From the NCBI GenBank assembly GCA_008360955.1, contig LUCM01006508.1, forward strand, positions 16,810 through 80,809: DNA of 64,000 nt, read 5' to 3'. The notes beneath the pieces are model-generated. The model was given only the letters and a program-made list of their open reading frames with translations, made no database searches and was not told the DNA's origin. This stretch comes from Fasciolopsis buskii. Lineage: Eukaryota > Platyhelminthes > Trematoda > Plagiorchiida > Fasciolidae. Of this stretch, positions 1-11,690 are shown in pieces (the first letter of the stretch is position 1; every line of letters begins with the position of its first letter). A program made the translations under genes and the position numbers.

Positions 1-640
1 TTGTTTCTCAACGTGCACTGGGATCACGCATTGCTGCACCTCAACGATCTTCTCACCGATCTAAAAGAAGCACTCGTGATGGCTAGCAGGCGGGTCTTAA
101 ATGCACCCTTCTAGCTAACATGTCCATCACGGCAATTGATTAGTACCAACATCCTCTCTCTGTTTACGTAAACGTCGGATCTGTCTCTCACATTTCAATC
201 ACCAATCCATGTTCACAGTTTCGTCATTTGCATACAATAATCATGGCTGAACCCGGATATCGCTGACTCACTTGTGTCTATAGACAGTCTCAGACTCTAT
301 ATGCTGGACAGAGGTTCGGGCAAGAAGATGACTGTAGGCGGTGTGACAACATACATAAACTCCTCCTGATCTGTCAATTCCGAAATTATTTATACGTACT
401 CGCTAAACGGAATTGACTGTCTCGCGACAATGTCATCCCAGGTTTTCTCGCCATGCCAGCGCTATCATAACGAATTTACACATCGCCCTTTTAGCTCGCA
501 ACATAATATCACATCTTTTTCGACTCAATTCTAGCATTCATTTTTCCTCTCCTAGAGGATGCTCTTCATATTATCGTAGGTAATTTCAAGCATGCATCTA
601 CCCTTCCACTGACTGTGTTCGAGTTGACTAACCTCTGCGT
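1..640. other. No recognised feature (flank/intron)
   Basis: I found no coding exon or identifiable repeat here. It may include the poorly conserved 5' part of the CR1-like element that follows. Confidence 0.4.
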
Positions 641-2131
641 TTCTCCCACCAGAGGCGGCTTCATTCCAGAAAGAGTTATTACTAACAACCCTGATTTATT
701 CCCGTGAAACTGTATCCTCCGATTTCAAGTAGTGATAATTGTCTGGTCCAATTAAGGCCCAAGATATACTCTAGGTCAGCTTTCCATTCCTTCAGACGAA
801 CAAATCAAATTCAAGTTCGCCTCTGTAACTTTTCACACAACAACCTTGTTCTTCTTCAGAAATCCCTTTCACTCACATCTACCTGAGTCTCTTTTGAACC
901 TCTGCTCAATGACAATGTCGAACTTTTCACACAGGTAGCCAATGCAATCTTTGATATCTGCTGCCCCTCAGAAAGACAGTCCGTCTCAAATGGCCTTATC
1001 TCCACGCAGAATCTGTGAGCTCTAAGAAGATGCAAGGAGCACTTCTTCAAATCCCGTAATTATTCAGGCGTGCGGTATATTTCCAACCTAATAAAAGCTG
1101 AAATCAAACGCGTCGACACGAAATTCGGCAGCAAACTCTTGAGTGGCAATAACAATCGATTCCTGTGACAATGCATTCGACTGTCGTGTGAGAAGAACAA
1201 GAAACATGTGAAAACTTCTGCGGATGTCGACAGCATCAATCGTGCTCTCATCCATCCTTCCAATTATACCCCGGTCACGTTTGGTCAGGGTGATGATACG
1301 ACAGTTACAAGATTTTCTAGATAAGAGTTGCTCGACCTTCTCCGAACCACTAAAATTGCCACAGGGATTGATCCTGATAGTCTACCCCCAGCTCTTTTAA
1401 GGCATGCTGCTGTGGCTCTGTCAGATGCAATTACTTATCTGAAAAACTCATCATTAATTTCGTCTTCTATTCCTGGATGGCGGTGACCCATCAGTATTAT
1501 TCTCATCCCAAAATCTAGCACTTCTACTGCTTTGGCAGAATGTTTTCCTTCCATCGTCTTAACGTCTTCTGGTCTTAAACTGACGGAGCGTGATAGACTT
1601 CAACGCGTGCGTTCTTCTATTTATCCTCCTGATGGTCCTTTTCAGTTTACCTAAAAACTTAACAGGTCCAATTTGGACCCTGTCGGCTCCCTCATTCACC
1701 ACATTTATAAGTCCTTAACCGCATCAATGGAATCTGTGCTTTGCGCATTTCTAGACTATTCGTCGGCATTTGACACAGTCCCACAGTCTCTTCTACTTCA
1801 CAAACTGCAATCATTTGGTTGTCCCAGGCCTTTATTAGCATGGCTGTCTGATTACTTTACTCACCGAACCCAATGCACACGACTGGACGGTAAAACCTTA
1901 AAACCGTTAATTAACAACTTAGGAGCACTACAGGGTGCTGTTCTTCCACTGTTTCTCTTCCCTACTTACATCAGCGACTTATCTACTAGCGCCCCTTGTC
2001 ATCTGCTTAAGTATGCCGATGATGTTGCTCTCTGTCAAGCCGTTTCGAAAAACAATGATTTTCAGGGTTTCTCCAACAACTTAACTTCTGTTTGCGAATG
2101 TTCTGCACGAGCTGGTCCAAATATCACAAAT
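640..2131 (+). mobile_element. CR1-like non-LTR retrotransposon, degenerate (linker and reverse transcriptase)
   Basis: Interrupted frames on the plus strand read as a CR1-type ORF2. The region between endonuclease and RT comes first (NYSGVRYISNLIKAEIKRV, about 1050-1120). It is followed by TTKIATGIDPDSLPPALLRH near 1345, then a 169-residue frame (1673-2182) with the RT palm motifs AFLDYSSAFDTVP and LLKYADDVALC. The YADD catalytic box is preserved, but several stops and frameshifts break the frame. The element stops abruptly at about 2131, where a SINE-like repeat begins. The Jockey/CR1 superfamily call rests on the FLDYSSAFD and LLKYADD pattern and on the linker. It is not active. Confidence 0.75.
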
Positions 2132-2410
2132 CATCATGTGATGAAGTTCAACAAACCGTTCGAGGTCTGCTCGGTAGCATAATGGCTAAGACGTTCGATA
2201 CAGAATCGTTCGTCCCGGGTTCGCGTTCCAGTTCGAGGGCAGTCCATACGCACTGCTGATGATTCCTAACAGGGATGAGACAGCTGTACAGTGCTTCCAT
2301 GATTTCTTTATGGTGAGTTGAGCAATGGTCTCACACGGTGAATTATATCATGAAAACATTCAATCTCCTACTATTAAAATGTACCAACTATTCAAGCTCT
2401 GTAGGTCATA
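2132..2410 (+). mobile_element. tRNA-derived SINE-like element with hammerhead ribozyme, copy 1
   Basis: A tRNA-like head includes a box-A-like TAGCATAATGGCTAAG (about 2175-2190) and a box B GGTTCGCGTTCC (about 2218-2229). A 45-nt hammerhead motif follows, then a conserved downstream tract ending in CTGTAGGTCATAT. It is colinear without indels with the copy starting at 21916 (both ribozymes begin 118 bases in). The left edge interrupts a CR1-like element and the right edge abuts a truncated RTE fragment. The layout (internal Pol III promoter plus hammerhead) matches what is known of schistosome Smalpha, but no sequence identity to Smalpha is claimed. Confidence 0.75.
2250..2294 (+). ncRNA. 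Hammerhead ribozyme motif, type I (copy 1, one core change)
   Basis: Stem I is GCACTG (2250-2255) with CAGTGC (2289-2294), perfectly complementary. The core CTGATGA is at 2256-2262. A 14-nt stem-loop II (2263-2276) closes with UCC/GGA pairs. GAGA (2277-2280) stands where the catalytic core needs GAAA. Stem III is a 4-bp loopless palindrome ending in UA, giving predicted cleavage after A2288. The A-to-G change at 2279 should impair catalysis. The second copy has intact GAAA here, so the family consensus is a complete hammerhead. Confidence 0.75.
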
Positions 2411-3896
2411 TCAGTGAAATATCAGGCCGACGCCACAAGTGCTTCAATCCAGTGTAAGCTGCACGAGCCTTGGATATACGCATACTTACCTCCAATCCCG
2501 AGCTACCATCGTTAGACACGCAGCTACCAAGATAGGTGAAACGGTTCACAGTCGTCATTTCCTCTCCATCCAGTATCAAGTTCGGCGCTGCTGTCGTCCA
2601 GTCCTGTAACAGTACTTTGCACTTTGAAGGTGCAAACCACATGCCAAACCGAGCAACCGATCTCGACAGTCGTTCTAGTGCCCGTTGTGCATGGTCCGCA
2701 GACTCGAACAGACACACGACGTCGTCTGCGTAATCTAGGTCGCATAGCTTCCGTCCACCTCCTAGTTCGACTCCTACATCTCGGAGACTTCCTAAAGCAT
2801 CTTCCATCACCTCGTCCATGACGAAGTTGAACAAGAATGGAGAGATGGGACAACCTTGTCGAACGCCACTAGTCGGTTCGAATGAACGTGACAGTTCACC
2901 GTATACCCTAACGCGACCATAGGTACGCAACAGGTTCACAAACTTCGTTGGCATACCCTTCCGGTGGAGAACACTGAGTAGTGCTGGTCGATCCACGGAG
3001 TCGAAAGCACCTTTCAAGTCGAGGAAGACTACGATCGTAGGGCGGCGATGCGTGTGGCGCGTTTCGAGTATCGGTCGAAGAGTGAATATTTCGTCGATGC
3101 AACCTCGACCTGGCCGAAATCCGGCCTGTTGTTCGCGGATATTACTCTCGCGAATCAGTGTCAAACGGCGCAGCATCATCGAAACCAACCAACTATCGGA
3201 ACTAAACTAATCCCACGATGATTCCTGCAGTCACTCCGTGTACCTTTTCTGAAGATGGGCACAATCACTGACTCACCCCACGATAGCCGGATATGCTCCT
3301 CGTTCCAAATATTACGAAGCAAGAAGGTAAGTGATTTCACCAGCACTTCTCCACCCAATTTGAAAAGAACTGGAGGAAGTTCGTCTGGACCGGCAGCTTT
3401 TCCCCTCTTCAGAAGCCCAATATTCGACTGCACTTCCACTTCCGTTGGGGGATCAAGTGAAACCTCCCAAGGTTTCACAGCTCCGGACATCAGACCAAAT
3501 ACGTTAGCGTGTGGCCAGCTAAATTGATCCTTGAAATGCTCTGCCCAACGGTCCAGTCTTTCCTGTCTACCATGGATGAGCTCTCCAGTCCTATCGCACA
3601 CGACTTCACTAACCAAAGTTCGCCGCCCACCGCTGTCGCGTATAAGCTTAAACAGTCTTTGACTGTTACCTGAAGCGGACGCCACTTCCATCTCTTCGGC
3701 TACCTTAACCCACCAGCTTTCGCGGTCATTCCTAAGGCTTATGGTCAACTGACGCTGCAACTGCCGACGCACCTTATTCATTTCCTTGCAGTTAGGCAGC
3801 TCGCGTTTTTGCTCCATTAGAATTAGCGACGCTTGAGAGATCCAGTGTTTTTGATGAACACTAGATCTGGGACCGCAGGCGAAATTCGCTGCCATT
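2411..3896 (-). mobile_element. RTE-like non-LTR retrotransposon fragment (RT domain)
   Basis: Two overlapping minus frames (3895-3176 and 3188-2406) encode the pre-RT segment (SLRNDRESWWVKVAEEME, KAAGPDELPPVLFKLGG) and most of the RT. The RT motifs are EQQAGFRPGRGCIDEIFTL, FLDLKGAFDSVDRPALL, GVRQGCPISPFLFN and LDYADDVVCLFES. The frame breaks once near 3180, and a WWV-type N segment is complete. The catalytic YADD is intact. This is the best-preserved RT core of the window. Both ends are truncated: no endonuclease on the 5' side and no 3' tail. The RTE-like label is from the FRPGRGC, VRQGC and YADD pattern and the short-repeat tails of sister copies. Confidence 0.85.
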
Positions 3897-5624
3897 AGAC
3901 CCAGCGATAATCTAGCTAGTGTTATCCATTACAGTTGCTTGAAGCGGGTTGGGGGACTCACGTGGGTGGGAATTCGTGTTTCTGCAGACCACGGGACAGC
4001 TTCGTAAGCATTTTTCAAGTTAGTCAGTTCCTGGAGTTGGTTTAAACAACAACCAGATTTGCGATAACGTGAGCTATAAATGTTTTCTGTGCACAAGCGC
4101 ACAAAGAACACAAAACATTAAGACCATTCGGTAAATCACAGGAATGGAATTGTCAAGCGTGTTGTGATTGTGAATACCATGAATGAAGCAAGCAATACTA
4201 TTTCTTGACTATTCCTTCAAATGTCGACAGCAAAACACCTGAAGCGGACAATATGCATATTCGAAATTGATATAGGAATCGTAGGTGAACAATCCAAAGG
4301 TGATCAGCGAAACGATAATGGTAAATATCGTTATGCTGTAGTAAAAATTCCATAGGTAAAAAATAATGACTTGGCAGGCCTATTATCAAAACGGACAGGG
4401 TCTGGGTAACAAACAAAATTTTTATGCAGCACATCAGAAAAGAGATGCAAATCCTCTCTTATTTGATGACTATCCTCAAGTCGGTGAATGCCTACTTAGT
4501 AGAAAAACCAAAAAGAACCCTGTGGGCACCGAAATGCCGATCGCTGATCCGTTGTCGCATTCCATCGAAATACTCAGAATTCAGATAAGAAACGGACACA
4601 GTGTCGTAAACAGATACCTGGGGAGAAACCACTGAAATATATAATTTAGGCGCATTTAAATTTCTTATTGAGATTGTGGTATAGAAGTTTTCCCGGGAAA
4701 CTACTACGACGGATCACTTTCAGCAAGACGAGTGGTGACCACAATTCATTATTGTCATCAACATCTCTTTTTAACATCTACCATTTATACTATATCAATG
4801 TTCTGATATCAACTGGTGGTTTTTTTTTGCTTCATGTCATCTTTGGCAGAATAATGCTCGAGGTTTGTAGTTGAGCAAGGAAAATCAGAAAATAAGACAG
4901 CTATTGGACGAGGTCGCGAGGTGATCTATAGCATAAGTGAAGTCAAGTGACCGGGTAGAAATATGGGTCGCGCAGATTAGCGATGCTGTCGAACAATTTG
5001 GGTGGGAGATCATTGCATTGAATCGACAGTCGCAGAAAAAGCAGCAAAGTGTACGACGTTAACTGCTGTCGATCACTGAGCTCAGGTCCACCAATTATAC
5101 TGACCGGAGGAAAACGATTCACAAGTCCAAACGCCTGGACGATCACGAATAGGGGTGAGCGTGCATTTGACCGTGTAGGACGATTCCGATCAATCGGTGT
5201 CTGCATACATATGTAACGCAAAGCAATTTGGTTGGCTGTCAAAAAAACTGCCAGTATATGCATACAGTTTCCCGGAAGGAGGTCGAAAAAATGGGCGACC
5301 TTTGATAAATTAATCTGGAAACTGGGGATGGGATTTAGAACTGCGTTTTGTAAGGTTCAAAAATAAAGCGCACAGCGAAAGAGAAACAGATTTCCCTAAT
5401 GAAACTGAGTCGATTTCCTTGTCTCACGTTTAGAACAAGTTGGACTGAAGGTAATCGACAGTAACTAACTGAATAATTCTCTGAACAGACGATGATCACA
5501 GAAAATCAATCAGCCACTGGAAGAAACCAACAAGATCACTTCGCTTCTAACCGATTTCGTATGCCCCCCAACCCTCAAAAAAAAACAGTAAAGTTAGACG
5601 GGTTAGTGATGTCCACGAACTTAC
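3897..5624. other. Intronic/flanking sequence downstream of last visible Abl exon
   Basis: I see no exon or recognisable repeat. Short open frames (for example 4198-4434 minus and 4943-5263 minus) have no motif and look like chance. Confidence 0.4.
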
Positions 5625-5791
5625 AACGCAACATGACCGCGTAAACAGCTTCTGGACAACCATGCGGGCGTTCCATACGGTAACCTTTCTCCAAAATATG
5701 GTAGACGTCATGTAACTCGACGCCGGGATAAGGAGATAGACCGTAGGTAGCTAACTCCCACAAAACCACACCGAAGGCCCATACGTCGGAC
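5625..5791 (-). CDS. Abl: Abl exon: kinase C-lobe (alphaF-alphaH)
   Basis: This 167-nt exon has acceptor AATTACAG ending at 5792 and donor GTAAGTT beginning at 5624. One base in completes Lys and one base out begins a Cys codon. It encodes [35 protein letters not shown] and [19 protein letters not shown]. These are the alphaF helix with the conserved DVWAFG, then alphaG and alphaH. The next exon (CW..WNP..RP type) was searched for by eye down to position 1 on this strand and not found, so it probably lies outside the window. Confidence 0.96.
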
Positions 5792-7555
5792 CTGTAATTG
5801 AAATTTTCGTCGAAGGAAGATCTATTAAAAGCTACGGAGATAACTGACAACATGCAGTCTAAGTGAGACATTAAAAAATTTAACGAGACAAATTTACTGA
5901 CATATCTGCTTGTTAACATCAACTTTCAATGCCTGATGGGAGATCAATTATGTACGGACATCAATCAGAGGGTAGGATTCCTGGAAATATAGAAATTGCA
6001 TTTGATGGGCACTACAGGTTGTGGATTAAGTTGAATATTTGTTCGTTCATCGACACCACTTACGAAAAATATTGCGATTTTCTGTCTAATTTATCTTGCT
6101 AGGAGAAAGCAGATTTCAAATGCCAACAGGCACAAGAACACCAATTGTTATAACTGTTGAAAATCAAACTCAAAGCCAACAAATAAAGGAATTCGGGCAA
6201 ACACTGCCGAATAAGATAAGTAACTTTCCCCTAGCCAAGACGAACCGAGCGTCGATTTTGTGCTTTAAGGTGCGAAAATCAGTGCCAAACGAGAGCTTTA
6301 AATCTTGTTCAGATCCACGAATGATACATTCGCAGCGCTCTTTCCCCCATTAAATTCATCTTGGCGAGCGGAAAGGAAGATTAAAATCCTGACACACACC
6401 TGCGAGGACGAGATTAACGGATGATGAAAACGGAGCAATGCTATGAAATAGAAAATTTTAAGGATGAATAACAAAAATTGAACCGACAGTTAAGAAAAAG
6501 TAAAAAAAATGGATAGACCTGAGTGACAGGCGAGTGGAACGTCTTTGCACAGCGTCCATAAAAAATGGAAACCAACAACGCCGGTCACTTGGATCGATTA
6601 AGATAGAATACGACGAGTCGACACAGGAGTTAATATAAACAATCACTGTGGTACACACGATCATAATCAACTCTCTGGCTATGGACAAGAGAGAGAGGAT
6701 CGAGATAATGTGAACTTTTGATGACCAGAGTGACTACTCCACATTTGGCGCAGTGGAAATTTAACTGTTTACAGGCAACTTCTTTGGTACTGTTCAGGAA
6801 GTATGTTTCGGACGACTATGTAAATAAAGCAAAACTTCAATCAGAATTCTCATAGCATAAACAAATGGATCACTAGAAACACTGTAAACTGTCCGACCGG
6901 TCTGCTTGTGCCTATAGTAAAATCAAACGGATAAACACACGCACAAGCACTTGCAATAGGTAGACGAATGGCTGAAAACCAGAGATGGAGTAACGGTTAC
7001 CAACACATTTTGGGTATTTGATGTCATTTCACTTTGACAATTGTGGAGCGAATATGATAATGGCTTGCCATGAGATTTATCAGTTCCAAATATCAGTTTC
7101 CTGAATTCGATCGTATATTCATAGCATAACTCAAAGGAAGCAAAAAAGATCAGTCTATATTCAGTTTGTATGATAACGTTAAAACAAGAAGGGGGGAAAT
7201 CCATATCCGAATTTCCCGATTTTCAGTCGCAAGCAACCAAACAGTCAGATAGCAACTCGCCGCTCAGCCAACTATCACGTCCAAATCCATTGAGATATTA
7301 TGTGGTTTTCACTACAAATCTCAGAGTTTGTGTTCCCAGTCCTATCATACTAAACATGAATTCGATAAATCAAATGAATAACCGTGCTTATTCACTACTA
7401 CAGACTCATTCCCAGAACGTGCACGAAACTCTCGCTGCTGTCATTAACATTTGCGGTCTAAATCGAAATGCTGACCTTGCACACCATTTCCTTTAACCTT
7501 CTTCTCCGGCTGCTTTATTTTTGACAGAAGCGCGAATTCCTCCCTCGCCAGACAC
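5792..7555. other. Abl intron sequence without recognised element
   Basis: This is AT-leaning unique-looking intron sequence between the C-lobe exon and a CR1-like remnant. I see no coding signal or structured repeat. Confidence 0.4.
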
Positions 7556-7559
7556 AACC

Positions 7560-8754
7560 CACTTTTAATTCCCTAACTACTTAATTTACTATTGGTTTTC
7601 CTCTAAGGTGGTTTTCTGTGTCTATAGGAATCTATTTGTCGCCTTCTCTCGACTTCAACACCTTGAATTCTCCAACCGAAAGTTCTAATAAAGGTGATTA
7701 AAAACTCGGTTCTGTTCTTTTGATCAATATATTTGTGCCGTTTACCTCCCCTTTAATAACAATAAATCTCAAATTATCAAAAAAAAATTTTTTACAAACA
7801 CTGAAACTGTGACGTCCACAGACCCCAGCTGCCAAATCATCATCCTTGGTGATTTTAACATCCGCAAAAGACTGGCTATTGCACTCACTGGACACTTTGG
7901 CCAAGGGAGATGAAGCCCAGGCTTTCACTATGATCAACAACCTTTTTCAACTGGTTGATCTCCCTACACGCATTCCCTGTCTTTTCGGCGACCGGTAACA
8001 CCCTTAATCGCACTCTTACATCGACTTCCTCATCACTTTCTAATATTACTTCCCTGTTTCCTTTGAGCGCATCGCACCATTGTCTCATCTCATTTCCCAC
8101 TATGTTTGCTCCCCGTTCACCTTACACAAATCTAGGTGCACCATTCAGCCCTGCGACTCTACCGATTGGTATGGTTTTCGCGACTTCCTGGCTTTCTATA
8201 GTTGAAGAACATGTTGCTTTTCATCTGATTCTTATCTCTGTTTCCAATGTTACTGAGACCGCTTTTCGAAGCATGCATCGCCAGATACCATACTGTTCCA
8301 AACCCGGCAAAACACAACCCCTTAAGTAATTTAACCAAAGCTGCAACTGTGTTGTTCATCTGAAAACTGCGTAACGTCGACAGCACCACTGACCTCAACA
8401 AACACCGAGTAAACGCATTGCGCAAACGAAGAATAAAATGTCGCTCGCCATACAGAAAACCAGGGAAAGGCTACCCACGGTAGTCGAAACGTTGGCGCAA
8501 GACATCTACCAACAACGCGGTATCGTTACCATTATGGCATTCGGAATTGCGATGCACATGATTTCCTTCTACACCAACGGTCCCCATCAGATGCGCTTGA
8601 GAAGATTGGCGTTTCTGTCTCCCGATTTGCCTAAAAATCAACCCTGTCAGTCTACCTTCCGCGCCTTCCTCTCATGTTCCCATCCATACTTACCTACCTT
8701 TTATAATTAAAAGAAAGATTCGTCAAATTCTCAATCTGAATGTTTCCAAACGAT
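7560..8754 (+). mobile_element. CR1-like retrotransposon, degenerate endonuclease and linker part
   Basis: Scattered frames on the plus strand read as the CR1-type endonuclease and the segment after it. SCQIIILGDFN (about 7830-7860) is the GDFN catalytic signature. A tract about the FFNWLISL..H..P target is followed by a long stretch containing SFAPRSPYTNLGAPF-like residues (about 8100-8150). Several stops and frameshifts are present. The same module occurs at 51.4-50.1 kb (minus) and 61.1-62.3 kb. It ends against the 3' tail of the RTE copy that starts at 8755. Confidence 0.6.
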
Positions 8755-11180
8755 CATCATCATCATCGCCATCATCGTCCAGCGTTAAACAGTAAGGCAA
8801 GCCTCACTAACCACTGCCTTTCCCCCAGGGTTACATGTTTCCATAGCAAGGGTGAATATCCAAGAGGAACTAAGACTAGATTTACATAAGCCGGAAAAGA
8901 TAAGAAAGATGCAGTAGCCGGCATAGCGAATGCTGTCTAAATGCACAAACGAGCTTTTTCAATCATTCTGATTCGACAGAAAATGACACCACGATCGTCT
9001 TTGTTCACGGATCGCCGTCATATCCTTCAGTGTCTTCAGCCAGCTAGTTGGCGGGTCTTTCGGACCCCAACCACAAAGACGTGAGACACCTACTCTAGCT
9101 ACGTTCGGGGTACATTTTCTCAATCCACATTGCCACATTATCTGCTGACCTCCACATGGCTTCCTCCATTCCATGGGAGGAACCCGGTATACGACACAAT
9201 ATGGTAGACGACCATTCGTCATATGCAACATGTAACCCAACCAGCGCTGATATATGGTATTCTGCGAGCCGGCACCTAGTATTAGATTCCTGAACTCCAC
9301 ATCACTCACCCGGTCACTCCACCCAATCCTAGCCATACTACGCAGACATTGGTCGAGGAAAACCTCTAACCGACGAACATCTCCGACATGCATACTCCAT
9401 GTTTTGCAACCGTACGACAGAACTGAGCGCACTGCGCCACAGTACACAAGACCTTTTAACTTCGAGGAAATACCAAGGTGACGCCATAAGTGCTTCAGTC
9501 CGGCGTAAGCGGTTTGAGCCTTCGATATACGCGTTATTATCTCTACTGCCGAGCTACCATCCTTCGATACCCAGCTACCAAAGCAGATGAAACGATCCAT
9601 AACCGTCAGTTGTGCTGCATCCAGTATCAAATTCGGGGCTACTGTCATCTAGTTCTGTAACAGCACTTTACACTTTGAAGGTGCAAACCACATGCCGAAC
9701 CGAGCTACAGACTTGGAAGGTCTGTGTAGTGCGCGTTTGCATGGTACGCCGATTGGAACAGGCAAACAACATCGTCTGTGTAATCTAGATAACATAGTTC
9801 TCCTCCACTTACCAGTCGATTCCCACATTCATAAGACCTTCTAAAACATCTTCAATTATCTTGTCCATCACAAAGTTGAACACCTCCCAAGGATTCGCAG
9901 CTGCAGACGTCGGACTAAATACGTTAGCGTGCGGCCAGATAAACTGATCCTTGAAGTTCTCTGTCCAACGGTCCAGCCTTTGTTGTCTAACGTGGATGAG
10001 CTCTTCATTCTGATCGCACACCATATCACTAAACGAAGTTCGCTGCCCACTGGTGTCACGTATAAGCTTAAACAGTCTCTCACTGTTACCTGAGGCACCC
10101 GGAACTTCCATCTCCTAAGCGACACTAAACCGCCAGTTTCCAAGAGCATTTCTAAGGCTTATCGTGAAATGACGCCACAACTGTCGACGCATCATCTTTG
10201 CGGATCAGAAGCTGGTGTTTTGCCCTACTAGACCCAGCGACCCAGTGTCTTTGATGAAGGCCAGACCTAGGAAGAGAGGCGAAATCTGCTGCCAAATGCA
10301 TCGTCTGCTTGATTTGATCCCACTGCACGTCGAAGTTCTTAGTTCACCCAATAGTTCATGATCATTGCTGTTGCGAACTACCGAGTCAGACGGACGTTCG
10401 ACGGCCAATCGGGCTTGTGGTCTGTGTCGATGGCCATTAAGCTGCAGTAAAAATCGCATTACAACTAACGCATGGTCCGATTCCACGCACGAGGTTTATT
10501 ACGATTTACACTTCGCGACAAAACCGCGCCCACTGCAGCTTACTGCAATATGGTCGATCTGACTCAGATTATCCGTCGAGTAAGAGCGCCAAGCTACTGT
10601 ACGATGCGAACTATGTCGGAAATTCGTGCTAGATAGGAATTAGTTATTGTCCGCACAAAACTGGAGAAGCCTTCCCCGTTATCTGTTCGCTGAGTAGGCA
10701 AGGAGCACTATCCACCTAAACAGGATTCAGATACACTCAGTTTTTCAAACCGTGCATTAAACTCACCTGCTAACATTACAATGTCAGAACCTTCGCACTT
10801 TCGAACAAGAGTGACGAATTCGTCACAAAGTTCGTCATTTGGCATGTTAGTACAGCAGTCCGATGGGGCGTATGCCGAGATGAAAATAAACTGCGCTTAA
10901 CACACTTATCCATTGGAGCGGCGCCTGATTTTTGCAGCATTATGGCACACAGGCGACTGTTAACTGGGATCCAGTCTAGAAGGATGGTCTAGTCTTTCTC
11001 ACTCAAGACCACTCCTATGCCGTGTTAGCCCACAGCTTGAGCTCCTTCGTCTCCTGAAATATGCATGAAAAATCTTGACGGAACTTTTGGCGCAGTTGGT
11101 TTCATTATTCTACTCCAATCCCGAATTGGTGACACTGGCACAGCAAACAAAAATCGAAAGTGAGTCCACTGTCAGAGCAG
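8755..11180 (-). mobile_element. RTE-like retrotransposon with internal deletions
   Basis: Read on the minus strand, the element ends at a short CATCAT-type tail (8755-8780) preceded by the family 3' end. A 229-residue frame (9648-8959) carries the C-terminal part, from MDRFICFGSWVSKDG through WSMHVGDVRRLEVF to WCHFLSNQND. Upstream, the frame joins NPWEV directly to FNFVMDKI near 9885, so the core of the RT, including the YADD region, is partly deleted or shifted. Endonuclease remnants fill 10.2-11.15 kb. The C-terminal 60 residues are identical to those of the fragment at 17.3-17.9 kb. Confidence 0.75.
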
Positions 11181-11690
11181 AACACTTCTGTTGGCCAGCC
11201 TGCAATAAAGTCCCGGTTGGTACAATATATCAGCCTTCGCCTTAAAATGTGTACTTCGGAGTTATCCCCTAAATTACGCGTTCTACAAGCGATCCACTAC
11301 TTGTTACTTCACGCCCCTTTTCACCCGCACCCGATATCCATGGAGAAACTCATCTCGTTTCGCTGAACGCAGTCGATCGAATATGACGTGAAGCTCTGTC
11401 GTCGAAATTGTCTTCCTTCGGGTTTCATTCAGCTGTCTTATCATGGATCATACTTCAGCACTAAGCGGACCATCTCCGTTTGAGTCGATGGGGTTCTGTC
11501 TCGGCCATTCCCTGTGAATGCTCGCATGCCCCATAGTTCCATACATCCGTCCATCATTTTCATTTTATTATTGGTCTTTATTCAACCTCCAGTCACCTTC
11601 CCTGTTTCGTTGCTGATGTTTCTTTTCAGGGCTCTATTCCACTCTATTGGCCACCAGGCCATTATCACCATTGGTATTGTTCTCAGTCAT
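11180..11690. other. Intronic stretch, probably old repeat debris
   Basis: This lies between two RTE copies. Parts resemble the 5' leader of RTE copies (AAAATCTTGACG.. and AGTGAGTC.. tracts continue to about 11.2 kb). The rest is unassigned. Confidence 0.35.

Noticed and set aside
4198..4434. Hydrophobic 78-codon minus ORF
   Set aside because: No conserved feature and AT-rich intron-like composition; not supported as a gene.
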